A DNA stretch of 64,000 nucleotides from Bacteroidales bacterium (lineage in GTDB: Bacteria > Bacteroidota > Bacteroidia > Bacteroidales > F082), in the NCBI GenBank assembly GCA_017427985.1, contig JAFRRS010000023.1:310001-374000 (forward strand), in the 5' to 3' direction. This document shows positions 36,223 to 45,311 of this stretch, in pieces (position 1 is the stretch's first letter; each line of letters begins with the position of its first letter). Under the pieces are notes generated by a model. It was not told the DNA's origin. It did no database searches and saw nothing but the letters and a program-made list of their open reading frames with translations. The position numbers were made by a program, and so were the translations under genes.

Positions 36223-39200
36223 GTTTTTCCTTAAAATATACGATTCTTTGTCGGAAAAGAAAGTTTTGTCAATAGTTTTATTATTGACAATCACTGCATT
36301 ATGCGTTTTTTCCGCCTTAAAATTGGATTATAAGGAAAACATTGCCGACTTCCTGCCATCCGACCCGGAAAAAGAAAAATACACCTCAGTTTATGACGAT
36401 TTGAGCAACCAAGGACAAATAACAGTTATCTTTTCGGGCAACGACATGGATGAGCTGATGAGTGCCCTGGATGACTTTGAAAGCAATTGGCGCGAATTAG
36501 ATACTTCATTGTTGGTCAATGATTTACGTTGTAAAATTAATGACGGCTTGGTCTTCGATGCCATCGATTTCATTAGAGAAAACCAGCCGCTGTTTTTGAC
36601 TGACGATGACTACAAACGCATGGATTCTCTGCTTGCCGAGCCAGATTATGTGGCGATATGCATGCAAAACATCAAGTGGATGTTGGCGTTTCCAACAGCG
36701 AGCGTAGTCATAGAAGGAATAAAAGCTGACCCGTTGAATCTGTATTCTCCTGCACTTCAAAGACTTACGGCATTGAACGCCACAGAAGGATATCGCGTTG
36801 AGGATGAATATCTTTTTAACGAAGCTGGCGATAAGGCTTTTGCATTCTTCTTCTCACCTTTTTCTGGCAGTGACACCAAAAACAACGCTATTTTGGTCAA
36901 TTTGATGGATAAAGTCATCGATTTGACATCAGAAAACCATCAAAACGTGAAGATTTCAGCCGTAGGAGCACCAACGATTGCAGTCACCAACGCACAACAG
37001 GTAAAAAATGACAGTTTTCTCTCTATAGCACTTGCAATCGTGTTGATTTTCAGCATTTTAATGTTTACAATGGCGAGAAAACGCAACCTTTTATGGTTAG
37101 GAATCTCAATAATGTTCGGCTGGATTTTCGCTCTCGCAGTGATTGCGTTGTTCAAGACAAGCATTTCCATCATCGTGGTGGGCATAGGCTCAGTGATTGT
37201 TGGCATTGCCGTGAATTATCCACTCCACTACCTCGACCACATCAAGCAGGAGCCGAATAAACGCGAAGCGCTGAAAGACGTGATTCAGCCATTGGTTATC
37301 GGAAACATCACCACTGTGGCGGCGTTTGCATGTCTGATTTTCGTGAAAGCAGAGGCGATGCATGATTTAGGTCTTTTCGGCGCACTCATGCTAATCGGGA
37401 CGATACTTTTTGTGATGATTTTCCTGCCATTATTCGCTGTTTCGCCGAAGAAAACGCACAAACTTTTCGTCGACAGCGGCAAGGAACAATCTGAAAAATG
37501 GAGAAAAATAAAGCTTTACGCTTTCTGGCCATTAGTCATTATCACATTGATACTCAGTTATTTCAGCGGCGACACATCATTTGATTCCGACTTGCACAAC
37601 ATCAATTTCATGACTGAGCAACAAAAAGAGGATTTGGCACTTTTGAGCGAGTCGTTGAACAAAGATGGCGAAACAGATTTGATTTATGTGGTGGCGGAAG
37701 GCAAGGATGTGCAGGAGGCGTTGGCTAAAAATGAGGTGATAATGAATGATTTGGAAACGGATTTTCATCTGTCTCTACAATCCGTTTCCGGTCCAAACGG
37801 ATTGCTTCCTTCTATTGAAAAACAACGCCAGTCACTTAAAAAATGGGGTGATTTCTGGAAGAGGCACGCAGAAACAGCAGAAATTTTAGAAAGCGAGGCT
37901 GAAAAAGCGGGATTTTCATCCAATGCGTTTTCCACCTTTACACAAAATATTGATAAACATTATGTTACGAAGCCAGTAAGCAAAATGGAAGCATTGTCGG
38001 AGTTGTGCAAAACATACACATTGCAGCACGATTCTTTGACGAGAGTTGTGAATTTCATGCGAGTTCCTATTGAGAAGTCGGAATCTCTGAAACAGCAGTT
38101 GCGACAGGCTTTGCCAGAAAATTCATTTGCATTCAGCATCAGCGATGTCGGAAACAACCTCGTCTCGGCTTTGTCAGACGATTTCGACTACATTTTATAC
38201 GTCTGCAGCATCGTTGTTTTCTTCTTCCTATGCCTCTCTTTCGGTCGTTTGGAATTGGCGATTTTGGCGTTCCTGCCACTCACCGTGGGATGGGCTTGGA
38301 TATTGGGAATCATGAGCTTAAGCGCGATAAAATTCAATATCGTAAACATCATTCTGGCGACATTCATCTTCGGTCAAGGCGACGACTACACCATTTTTAT
38401 AACAGAGGGTTTGCTTTACGAATACACTTACGGCAAAAAAATGCTTAAAAACTACCGAAACAGCGTGATTTTGTCAGGAATCCTGATGTTTATCGGCATC
38501 GGAACGCTTATTTTCGCAAAGCATCCAGCTATGAAGTCGTTGGCGGAAGTGGCAATCATCGGCATGGCGACAGTTGTTTTCATGGCGTGCTACCTGCCTC
38601 CTATCGTTTTCGGCTGGCTCACCAAGAAAAAAGGCAGATTACGCGAGGTCCCGCTTACACTGAAACGTATTATTTACACCACGTTGACTTTACTTGTCTT
38701 CTTCATCGCCGCTTTCGTCATCGTCACACCTTTGACATTGATTTACATTGTGTTATGGCCAAGAACGAAGACCAAACGTTATCGCTACCACCAGATGATT
38801 TGCGTTTTCATGCGCATAGCCTTGAAACTGCTTCCAGGCGTGAAATTCAGCCTTGAAAACAAGTTCGGCGAGAGATTTGACAAGCCGGCAGTAATCATCG
38901 CGAATCATCAATCGCATCTTGACTTGTTGTGTGTCATGATGTTACATCCGAAAGTGGTGCTGCTGACGACAGACTGGGTCTGGAAAAACCCGATTTATGG
39001 TGTCATCATACGTTTCGCGGAGTTTTATCCTGTTTCTGACGGCTACGACAAAAACGTCGAACGTCTGCAAAGCCTTGTAAAACGTGGCTATTCCGTTGTT
39101 GTCTTCCCCGAAGGCACGCGTTCCGTTACAGGCGAAATCATACGTTTCCACAAAGGCGCTTTCCAACTCGCGCAAGCCCTCAACGTCGATATTCTGCCTG

Positions 39201-39736
39201 TTTTCATACATGGCGCGCACGATGTGATGCCGAAAAATGACTTCGTTTTGCGTGAAGGCAAACTGCACGTGGAAATCGGGCAAAGAATGTTGGCTGGCGA
39301 AGTTAATTCAATGGAAACCAATGCTTTAAGGACATATTTCCATGAGTTTTACATCAAGCGTCTTGAAGAAATCAGAAAAGAGCGTGAAGATGTCGATTAT
39401 GTTTTGCCGTTCGTTAAATACAAATACATTTACAAAGGCAATGACGTTGAACGGGCTGTTAAGGTAAGTTTAAAGAAAATAAAAGCTCATTCAGAAGAGA
39501 TTAACATATTGAATCACAATAGTATTGGCATAATAAACAGCGGTTACGGCGAATTTGCCTGGACGTTGGCTTTGGTTCATAAAAACACTCAGATTTACGC
39601 ATTTGAAGCCGATGAGGACAAGTATTTAATAGCGTCGCATTGCAGTTATATCCCTGAAAATCTACATTTTGTAAAAGACGAAAAAGTGCTTGAAAATTGC
39701 GATTATATAATTGATAATCAATTGTTTTTAAGATGA
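36215..39736 (+). CDS. MMPL/RND-type exporter fused to PlsC-like acyltransferase and a C-terminal Rossmann-like remnant
   Basis: This is a 1173-residue multidomain protein. Residues 1 to ~830 are an MMPL/RND lipid exporter with two sets of membrane helices (LSIVLLLTITALCVFSALKL; around 265-400; 650-790) and periplasmic loops. Residues ~870-1075 are an acylglycerophosphate-type acyltransferase with NHQSHLD (~residue 897) and FPEGTRSVTGE (~963). The last ~85 residues (NSGYGEFAWTLALVHKNTQIYAFEADEDK) look like part of a SAM-methyltransferase-type Rossmann fold that is too short to be complete. It probably esterifies and exports the polyene lipid. It overlaps both neighbours. Confidence 0.87.
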   Translation: MTKFFLKIYDSLSEKKVLSIVLLLTITALCVFSALKLDYKENIADFLPSDPEKEKYTSVYDDLSNQGQITVIFSGNDMDELMSALDDFESNWRELDTSLLVNDLRCKINDGLVFDAIDFIRENQPLFLTDDDYKRMDSLLAEPDYVAICMQNIKWMLAFPTASVVIEGIKADPLNLYSPALQRLTALNATEGYRVEDEYLFNEAGDKAFAFFFSPFSGSDTKNNAILVNLMDKVIDLTSENHQNVKISAVGAPTIAVTNAQQVKNDSFLSIALAIVLIFSILMFTMARKRNLLWLGISIMFGWIFALAVIALFKTSISIIVVGIGSVIVGIAVNYPLHYLDHIKQEPNKREALKDVIQPLVIGNITTVAAFACLIFVKAEAMHDLGLFGALMLIGTILFVMIFLPLFAVSPKKTHKLFVDSGKEQSEKWRKIKLYAFWPLVIITLILSYFSGDTSFDSDLHNINFMTEQQKEDLALLSESLNKDGETDLIYVVAEGKDVQEALAKNEVIMNDLETDFHLSLQSVSGPNGLLPSIEKQRQSLKKWGDFWKRHAETAEILESEAEKAGFSSNAFSTFTQNIDKHYVTKPVSKMEALSELCKTYTLQHDSLTRVVNFMRVPIEKSESLKQQLRQALPENSFAFSISDVGNNLVSALSDDFDYILYVCSIVVFFFLCLSFGRLELAILAFLPLTVGWAWILGIMSLSAIKFNIVNIILATFIFGQGDDYTIFITEGLLYEYTYGKKMLKNYRNSVILSGILMFIGIGTLIFAKHPAMKSLAEVAIIGMATVVFMACYLPPIVFGWLTKKKGRLREVPLTLKRIIYTTLTLLVFFIAAFVIVTPLTLIYIVLWPRTKTKRYRYHQMICVFMRIALKLLPGVKFSLENKFGERFDKPAVIIANHQSHLDLLCVMMLHPKVVLLTTDWVWKNPIYGVIIRFAEFYPVSDGYDKNVERLQSLVKRGYSVVVFPEGTRSVTGEIIRFHKGAFQLAQALNVDILPVFIHGAHDVMPKNDFVLREGKLHVEIGQRMLAGEVNSMETNALRTYFHEFYIKRLEEIRKEREDVDYVLPFVKYKYIYKGNDVERAVKVSLKKIKAHSEEINILNHNSIGIINSGYGEFAWTLALVHKNTQIYAFEADEDKYLIASHCSYIPENLHFVKDEKVLENCDYIIDNQLFLR

Positions 39737-42705
39737 AAAAGTGCATCATCATAGGAAGCGGCTTGGGTGGTTTATCCACTGGTGTCATATTAGCGAAAAA
39801 CGGCTATGATGTCACCATTTTGGAGCAGGCGAACCAAATCGGCGGCTGTCTGCAATGCTTCCAACGTGATGGCGTGAAATTTGAGACAGGCATGCACTTC
39901 ATCGGCAGCCTTGATGACGGAAAAGTGCTTTCAAATTATCTTAACTATTTGGAAATAAAGGATAAAATCGTTGTAAATCCACTTGACAAAAACGCATACG
40001 ACATTGTGTCTTTAAACGGCGAGCGTTTTTCATTTCCAAACGGACGCGAGGCTTTCATTGAGCATTTTTCGGAGCGTTTCCCGAATCAGCGCGAGAATCT
40101 TAAGCATTACTGCGATTTGGTTGAGCAAGTCGCCGAATTGTCGCCTTTCCGCGATTTGAAGCTCCTCGACGATGACAATTTTTTCAAGAGTAACGAATTG
40201 TTGTTCAAGAGTTTAAATGAAATATTCGACTCCACAATAACTGACCCGCTTTTGCGAAATGTTTTGGTCGGCAACATCTCACTTTATTCGGCTGAGAAAA
40301 ACAAGACGCCGTTTGCGGTGCACGCTTTCATTTTCGATTTCTACAACAACGGCGCATATCGTATCGTCGGAGGCAGCGACACTATTGCTAAAGCATTGAG
40401 TGACATTCTTTTACATTACGGCGGGCGAATTCTTACACGCCAAAAAGTGACACAAATAGTCATTGAAAACAAGGTCGCGATTGGCGTAAAAACAGAAAAC
40501 GAAAACTTTTATCCTGCCGATGTCGTGATTTCTGACATAAATCCGAAGCAACTCATTGATATTGTTGACGATACAGCTTTTAACGAAGCTTATAAATCAA
40601 GGATTAGGGACATAAATAACACTTCATCGGTTTTCTCGTTGTATCTGCGTTTCAAAGACGATTCTATGCCATATCTCAACTCAAATTTCTATGGTTTTCA
40701 ATCAGTTACACCATGGGAAATGAAGGGCGATGTCGATGAGAAATGGCCCAACGGTTATCTTTACATGCATCATTGCCATGAGAAAGAACCGAAATTCGCA
40801 AAAAGCGCAGTGATTTTGTCTTACATGTCTATCGATGCTTTGGATAAGTGGAAAGACACCACTATTGGTCACAGAGGCGTTGATTATGAGCGTTTTAAGC
40901 ATGAAATGGCAGAGCGGTTATTGGATGTCGTGGAAAAAGACTTTCCAGGTTTGAGAGATTCCATCGCCGACTATCACGCAGCCACGCCTCTCACCTACCG
41001 CGACTACACCTCCACGCCCGACGGCTCGATTTACGGACTCGCAAAAGACGTGAACAAAGGCATAGCAGGAAGAGTTTCATACAAAACAAAGGTGCCGAAT
41101 CTGTTCCTCGTTGGTCAAAACATCAACTCACACGGCATGCTCGGCGTGCTTGTCGGGACGATGACAGTTTGCTCGCAACTGATTGGAGAACAAAAGGTTA
41201 AGCAACAGATGATTGAAGCCAACCGCAAGACCACGCTCATTATTGGTGGCGGTCTCGGCGGACTCGTGACTGGTGCACTTCTCACAAAAGAAGGCCATAA
41301 AGTGACCGTTTTGGAGAAAAACAGCATTATCGGCGGCGGTTTGCAGTCATTTTACAGGCACAATGTGGTGTTTCCAACAGGAATGCACATTTTTGGAGGC
41401 TTCAACGAAGGCGGAAATCTTAAACAAATATTTGATTATCTTGACATTACAGACAAACTACAGCTAAAGCCTACTGATGACGAGGCCTGCGATGTGGTGA
41501 CAATTTCCGAAGACAATGCGACATATCATTTGCCAAAAGGAAAGGAAAATTTAATAGATTATCTTTCAAAAATTTTCCCTGAAGAGGCTGAAAATATCAG
41601 AAATTACATCGAAAAACTGTTTGAATTATCGCAAGAGGAAGACCTTTTCTATATTCGCGAAAGCTCGCCTGAACCCAATTTCACATCATTGTCAGAAGAC
41701 TTCCTAATGCCTTATAACTCGTTGATTGACAAATATATAAACAATCCAAAACTCAAGAGGCTGCTGGGGTATTTGAGTCCGCTTTTCGGTGGTACGGAAA
41801 ACATGACACCTGCATTTTTCAACGCACTTCTGAGCGTTTTGCACATCAACGGAACGTTCCAGTTTACTGGAGGCAGTCTGCAGATGGCGGGTTTACTAAA
41901 AGAAGTTATTGAAAACGGCGGTGGGAAGGTCATCGCGAACGAGGAAGTTGTTAAAATAATCGTTGATAATCATCTGGTTACATATGTTTTAACAAAAAAA
42001 GGCAATTCTTATACAGCCCAAAACTACATTTCAGATGTTCATCCAGATGTGCTTTTAAGGCTTGTCAGCGAGAATGCTTTTCCGACAGCTTTCAAGAAAC
42101 GTCTACGTTCGATTCCTGAGTCTTCTTCAAGTTTCAAAGTTTATATCAAATTCAAAAAAGACACTTTCCATTACATCAATCATGCGAGTTATATCATTGA
42201 TAATCAAAAAGAATGGCCACAAGGTCTGATGTATGTGACACCTCCGGTCGAGAATCAGGGAGAGTTTGCCAATACGATGATTATCATTAGCATGATGAGT
42301 TTTGACGAAGTCAGACGATGGGAAGACACGAAGACGGGGCATCGCAGCGATGATTATGAGCATTGGAAGCGGCAAATGACGGAAAAAGTGCTTTCACGAA
42401 TGGAGCAAATATATCCGGATTTCCGCGGCAGCATTGAGTTTTCGTTTGCCTCCTCCCCTCTCACCATCCGCGATTTTTACGGCAACAAAGAGGGCTCAAA
42501 CTACGGTTTCCAAAAGGACAGCAACGACCTCATGCTTTCGCAAATGTCAGTATTTACTAAGGTTAAGAATCTTTTCCTCACCGGACAGAACGTCAACATC
42601 CATGGATTCTGCGGCGTTTCATTGACGGCGATTCAGACTGCCGAAGCACTCGTCGGACATAACGAAATCGTTAGAAAAATCAACAAAATTTGTAAAAGTA
42701 ATTAA
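39733..42705 (+). CDS. Tandem-fused FAD-dependent oxidoreductase (two CrtI/phytoene-desaturase-like units)
   Basis: This is a 990-residue protein made of two homologous ~495-residue flavoprotein units. Unit 1 starts IIIGSGLGGLSTGVILAKNG with EQANQIGGCLQCF. Unit 2 starts near residue 500 with LIIGGGLGGLVTGALLTKEG and EKNSIIGGGLQSF. Both carry the GMH motif (ETGMHFIGS; PTGMHIFGG) and C-terminal NLFL(V/T)GQN(I/V)N. Related proteins act as desaturases or isomerases on isoprenoid or polyene chains. The two halves have diverged, so they may perform different redox steps. It overlaps the exporter gene by 4 bases. Confidence 0.88.
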   Translation: MKKCIIIGSGLGGLSTGVILAKNGYDVTILEQANQIGGCLQCFQRDGVKFETGMHFIGSLDDGKVLSNYLNYLEIKDKIVVNPLDKNAYDIVSLNGERFSFPNGREAFIEHFSERFPNQRENLKHYCDLVEQVAELSPFRDLKLLDDDNFFKSNELLFKSLNEIFDSTITDPLLRNVLVGNISLYSAEKNKTPFAVHAFIFDFYNNGAYRIVGGSDTIAKALSDILLHYGGRILTRQKVTQIVIENKVAIGVKTENENFYPADVVISDINPKQLIDIVDDTAFNEAYKSRIRDINNTSSVFSLYLRFKDDSMPYLNSNFYGFQSVTPWEMKGDVDEKWPNGYLYMHHCHEKEPKFAKSAVILSYMSIDALDKWKDTTIGHRGVDYERFKHEMAERLLDVVEKDFPGLRDSIADYHAATPLTYRDYTSTPDGSIYGLAKDVNKGIAGRVSYKTKVPNLFLVGQNINSHGMLGVLVGTMTVCSQLIGEQKVKQQMIEANRKTTLIIGGGLGGLVTGALLTKEGHKVTVLEKNSIIGGGLQSFYRHNVVFPTGMHIFGGFNEGGNLKQIFDYLDITDKLQLKPTDDEACDVVTISEDNATYHLPKGKENLIDYLSKIFPEEAENIRNYIEKLFELSQEEDLFYIRESSPEPNFTSLSEDFLMPYNSLIDKYINNPKLKRLLGYLSPLFGGTENMTPAFFNALLSVLHINGTFQFTGGSLQMAGLLKEVIENGGGKVIANEEVVKIIVDNHLVTYVLTKKGNSYTAQNYISDVHPDVLLRLVSENAFPTAFKKRLRSIPESSSSFKVYIKFKKDTFHYINHASYIIDNQKEWPQGLMYVTPPVENQGEFANTMIIISMMSFDEVRRWEDTKTGHRSDDYEHWKRQMTEKVLSRMEQIYPDFRGSIEFSFASSPLTIRDFYGNKEGSNYGFQKDSNDLMLSQMSVFTKVKNLFLTGQNVNIHGFCGVSLTAIQTAEALVGHNEIVRKINKICKSN

Positions 42706-42721
42706 ATGTTTCGTATATTTG
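42689..42721 (+). promoter_or_regulatory. Internal promoter of the second half of the cluster
   Basis: TTTG (42689-42692) and TATATTTG (42714-42721) are 21 bases apart and lie upstream of the radical SAM gene. This suggests a second transcription unit running to 47719. Confidence 0.65.
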
Positions 42722-42752
42722 TAGTTTCTTTTAGGATTAGAGATTATATTAG

Positions 42753-44078
42753 ATGGAAACTATAAAGCTGAAACTGATTTACCCGAAATGGAACAAGCTT
42801 CCCGGGCAGACAACTTTCAATTTACCGCCTCACGGACCGGTTGCTTTTGCCGCCACCTTGCCGGAATATGTTGACATTTCTTTCACCGACGAGAACGTTG
42901 AACCCATTGATTTTGATGAGGAATGCGACCTCGTGGCTCTCTCGATGATGCTCACCACACAGGTAAAACGCGGCTGGGCAATCGCTGACGAATATCACAA
43001 AAGAGGCAAGAAAGTTTTGGCAGGTGGCATCTCAAGCATGCTTCACGCCGAGGAGATGGTGCAGCACGTCGACAGCGTATTTTTGGGCGAGTCGGAAGGA
43101 CGTTCAGAGCAGGTGATTTTGGATTGGAAAAACGGATGCCTGAAGAAAATATACAACTACATGGGCAACCAGCCTGACATCGCGCTTGTGGGTCCTTGCC
43201 GCCGTGACCTTTACAAACGCGAGCTCTACAACCACAAAGGCGTGCAGATGGTCGACCTTTTCCATGCGAGCCGCGGATGCCGTTTCAGCTGCTACCCTTG
43301 CGCAGTGTCATATCTCGGAGGTCGAAAATTCCGTCCGCGTCCAGTAGACAAGGTTGTGGAAGACATGGCTGGAATCGACAACAACCGTCTTTTTATAGTC
43401 GATAACTCATTGGCACAGAATAAGGAATGGGAAAAAGAGCTGTTCACCGCCATCGCTCCGTTGAAGAAAAAATGGATCAGCCACACCATTGAGGACGATC
43501 CTGAAATCCTCGACCTCGCTGCCAAAGCAGGCGCTTGGTACGTGTATCAAGCCGTTTACGACACATCCGACTACATCAAGGAACGCGTGAAACGTTACCA
43601 CGACTACGGCATCGGAGTGGAAGGCACCATCCTATTTGGACTTGACAATCAGACAGAAGACGACATCAAACGCCTCATCGACTTCCTTGGCGAGATTGAT
43701 TTGGATTTGGCGGAATTCACCATCTTCGCGCCGTTCCCGCACACCAAAGGTCATGACGATTTGTTGAGGCAAGGCAGGATTTTCGACTTCGACTGGGATC
43801 ATTACAACGCCGGACAAGTCGTGTATCAGCCGAAAAACATGTCGCCGGAGAAGCTGCAGGACCTTTATGATTACGCGTGGAAGAGTTTCTATGCTTCTGA
43901 AACCCAGGAATCGAAGATGTTCCGCCTGTTCTGCAACGTGGCAATGCGCGAGATGGAAGAAGGCACATATCGTCCAAGAGACAGGAGACTGGCAAACAAA
44001 TCGTTCGGCCGCGATGTTGATAGAAGCGTAAGAAACGTGAACATCAGGACAGAAAATCAACAATTGAAATTAAATTAA
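42753..44078 (+). CDS. B12-binding-domain radical SAM enzyme
   Basis: This is a 441-residue protein. The N-terminal part (about 30-130) has a cobalamin-binding-like Rossmann pattern (DLVALSMMLTTQVKRGWAIAD ... VLAGGISSMLHAEE). The radical SAM cluster motif CxxxCxxC is Cys176, Cys180 and Cys183 in SRGCRFSCYPC. GIGVEGTILFGLDNQTEDD is the beta-5/6 region. Similar enzymes catalyse methylations or oxidative cyclisations of unactivated carbons. The substrate is not predictable. It is the first gene behind the internal promoter. Confidence 0.87.
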   Translation: METIKLKLIYPKWNKLPGQTTFNLPPHGPVAFAATLPEYVDISFTDENVEPIDFDEECDLVALSMMLTTQVKRGWAIADEYHKRGKKVLAGGISSMLHAEEMVQHVDSVFLGESEGRSEQVILDWKNGCLKKIYNYMGNQPDIALVGPCRRDLYKRELYNHKGVQMVDLFHASRGCRFSCYPCAVSYLGGRKFRPRPVDKVVEDMAGIDNNRLFIVDNSLAQNKEWEKELFTAIAPLKKKWISHTIEDDPEILDLAAKAGAWYVYQAVYDTSDYIKERVKRYHDYGIGVEGTILFGLDNQTEDDIKRLIDFLGEIDLDLAEFTIFAPFPHTKGHDDLLRQGRIFDFDWDHYNAGQVVYQPKNMSPEKLQDLYDYAWKSFYASETQESKMFRLFCNVAMREMEEGTYRPRDRRLANKSFGRDVDRSVRNVNIRTENQQLKLN

Positions 44079-44079
44079 A

Positions 44080-44442
44080 ATGAAGGTAGCACCAGAATAT
44101 TACGATGAGATTTTCCCGTTCAAGGGCGAATGGGACATGGAATCTTCTTGTGGATTGAAAATCAGAGAGATAGACGGTAAAAAATACGTCATCGTGACGG
44201 AGTTGTATCAAGATAATCCAGGCACCTCGGTGACATACGCAGGCAAGAAACTCGCCGACCAGATTTGCGAGGCGAAGAATCTGAAACTGGAAGACATTGT
44301 GTATCTTGAATGTACGCCGAATACCAATTCCAAGCTGTCGTTTTACGACGAGGAATATTTCCAAGTTGATTTCTTTGCAGACATGCAGCACAAATACCGT
44401 CAGCTTTCGAAAGAAGAAGTGATGAATATTTTGGGCAGATAA
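44080..44442 (+). CDS. Conserved-looking small protein of unknown function
   Basis: This is a 120-residue soluble acidic protein without a signal peptide or membrane segment. I do not recognise a family. Residues 10-60 (EIFPFKGEWDMESSCGLKIREIDGKKYVIV) suggest a compact beta-rich N-terminus. It is 1 base behind the radical SAM gene and overlaps the hydrolase start by 1 base, so it is co-translated. A role as a partner of the radical SAM enzyme is possible but unproven. Confidence 0.7.
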   Translation: MKVAPEYYDEIFPFKGEWDMESSCGLKIREIDGKKYVIVTELYQDNPGTSVTYAGKKLADQICEAKNLKLEDIVYLECTPNTNSKLSFYDEEYFQVDFFADMQHKYRQLSKEEVMNILGR

Positions 44443-45302
44443 TGTTAAAAAAATCATTGATATTCAGTTTATTAGTCATTCTTGCCGGAACCATTTCCGC
44501 ACAAGAGACCGTTGCTTTGTGGCAGGGTCAAAAAGTGAGACACGGCGAGCAAGTGACCTTGACTCCGTTTTTGGCGGATAACAATGAAAACGGAATATCA
44601 ATTATCGTTTGTCCTGGAGGCAGTTACTTCTGGCTCGACGATGTCAACGAGGGCGAAGAAGTGGCGGAATGGCTGCAAAATCAAGGCATTTCAGCGTTTG
44701 TGCTACGTTACAGAGCCGCAGGCTTCGGAGCGTTTTTCTGGCATCACAGAAGGATTTTCAGAGGCAAACAACATCCCGACATGCTTGAAGACGCACAACA
44801 GGCAATAAAATATCTGAAGGAGCATTCCGAAGAGTATAAAATAGACCCTAACAGATTGGGAATCATAGGGTTCTCTGCCGGGGGGCATCTCGCTTTGATG
44901 ACTGCGTGTTTTTCCGACAAGGAAGACAAACCGGCGTTTGTTGCTGCTATTTACCCAGTCGTGACGATGAACGAGCCGTATGCGCATGAACGCTCACGTC
45001 GTGCCTTGCTCAGCGAACGCAAGCAAAACAACCAAACGATGCGTGACTCGTTGTCGATTGAAAAACACATTCCCAACGATTGTCCGCATGTGTTTGTCAT
45101 AAACTGCGTCGACGACGAAACCGTTGATTATCATAACTCTATGCTTCTCGACTCAGCTCTGACGGCAAAAAAAATTGAACACAAATACATTCAATATCAG
45201 ACTGGCGATCACGGCTTTGGCGTAAGCGAGGTTTTTGGCACCAAAGAAAGTAGACAGTGGAAACATGAATTTTTAAAATGGCTTAAAGAAACAAAGTTAT
45301 AA
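44442..45302 (+). CDS. Secreted alpha/beta hydrolase (esterase-like)
   Basis: This is a 286-residue protein with a signal peptide (KKSLIFSLLVILAGTISAQ) and alpha/beta hydrolase features. The oxyanion-hole region is IIVCPGGSYFWLD, the nucleophile elbow is GFSAGGHLAL (Ser), and Asp and His appear in NCVDDETVDY and TGDHGFGVSE. It resembles acetyl-xylan-esterase/lipase-like hydrolases. In this cluster it could trim or transfer the ester of the polyene lipid in the periplasm. The GCCGGGGGGC codons at the elbow contain a run of six G. Confidence 0.82.
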   Translation: MLKKSLIFSLLVILAGTISAQETVALWQGQKVRHGEQVTLTPFLADNNENGISIIVCPGGSYFWLDDVNEGEEVAEWLQNQGISAFVLRYRAAGFGAFFWHHRRIFRGKQHPDMLEDAQQAIKYLKEHSEEYKIDPNRLGIIGFSAGGHLALMTACFSDKEDKPAFVAAIYPVVTMNEPYAHERSRRALLSERKQNNQTMRDSLSIEKHIPNDCPHVFVINCVDDETVDYHNSMLLDSALTAKKIEHKYIQYQTGDHGFGVSEVFGTKESRQWKHEFLKWLKETKL

Positions 45303-45311
45303 TCTAACAAT

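Noticed and set aside
44879..44885. Run of six G in the hydrolase gene as another phase switch
   Set aside because: The run encodes the conserved AGG of the nucleophile elbow and the frame is intact. It is short, and the Gly codons explain it.
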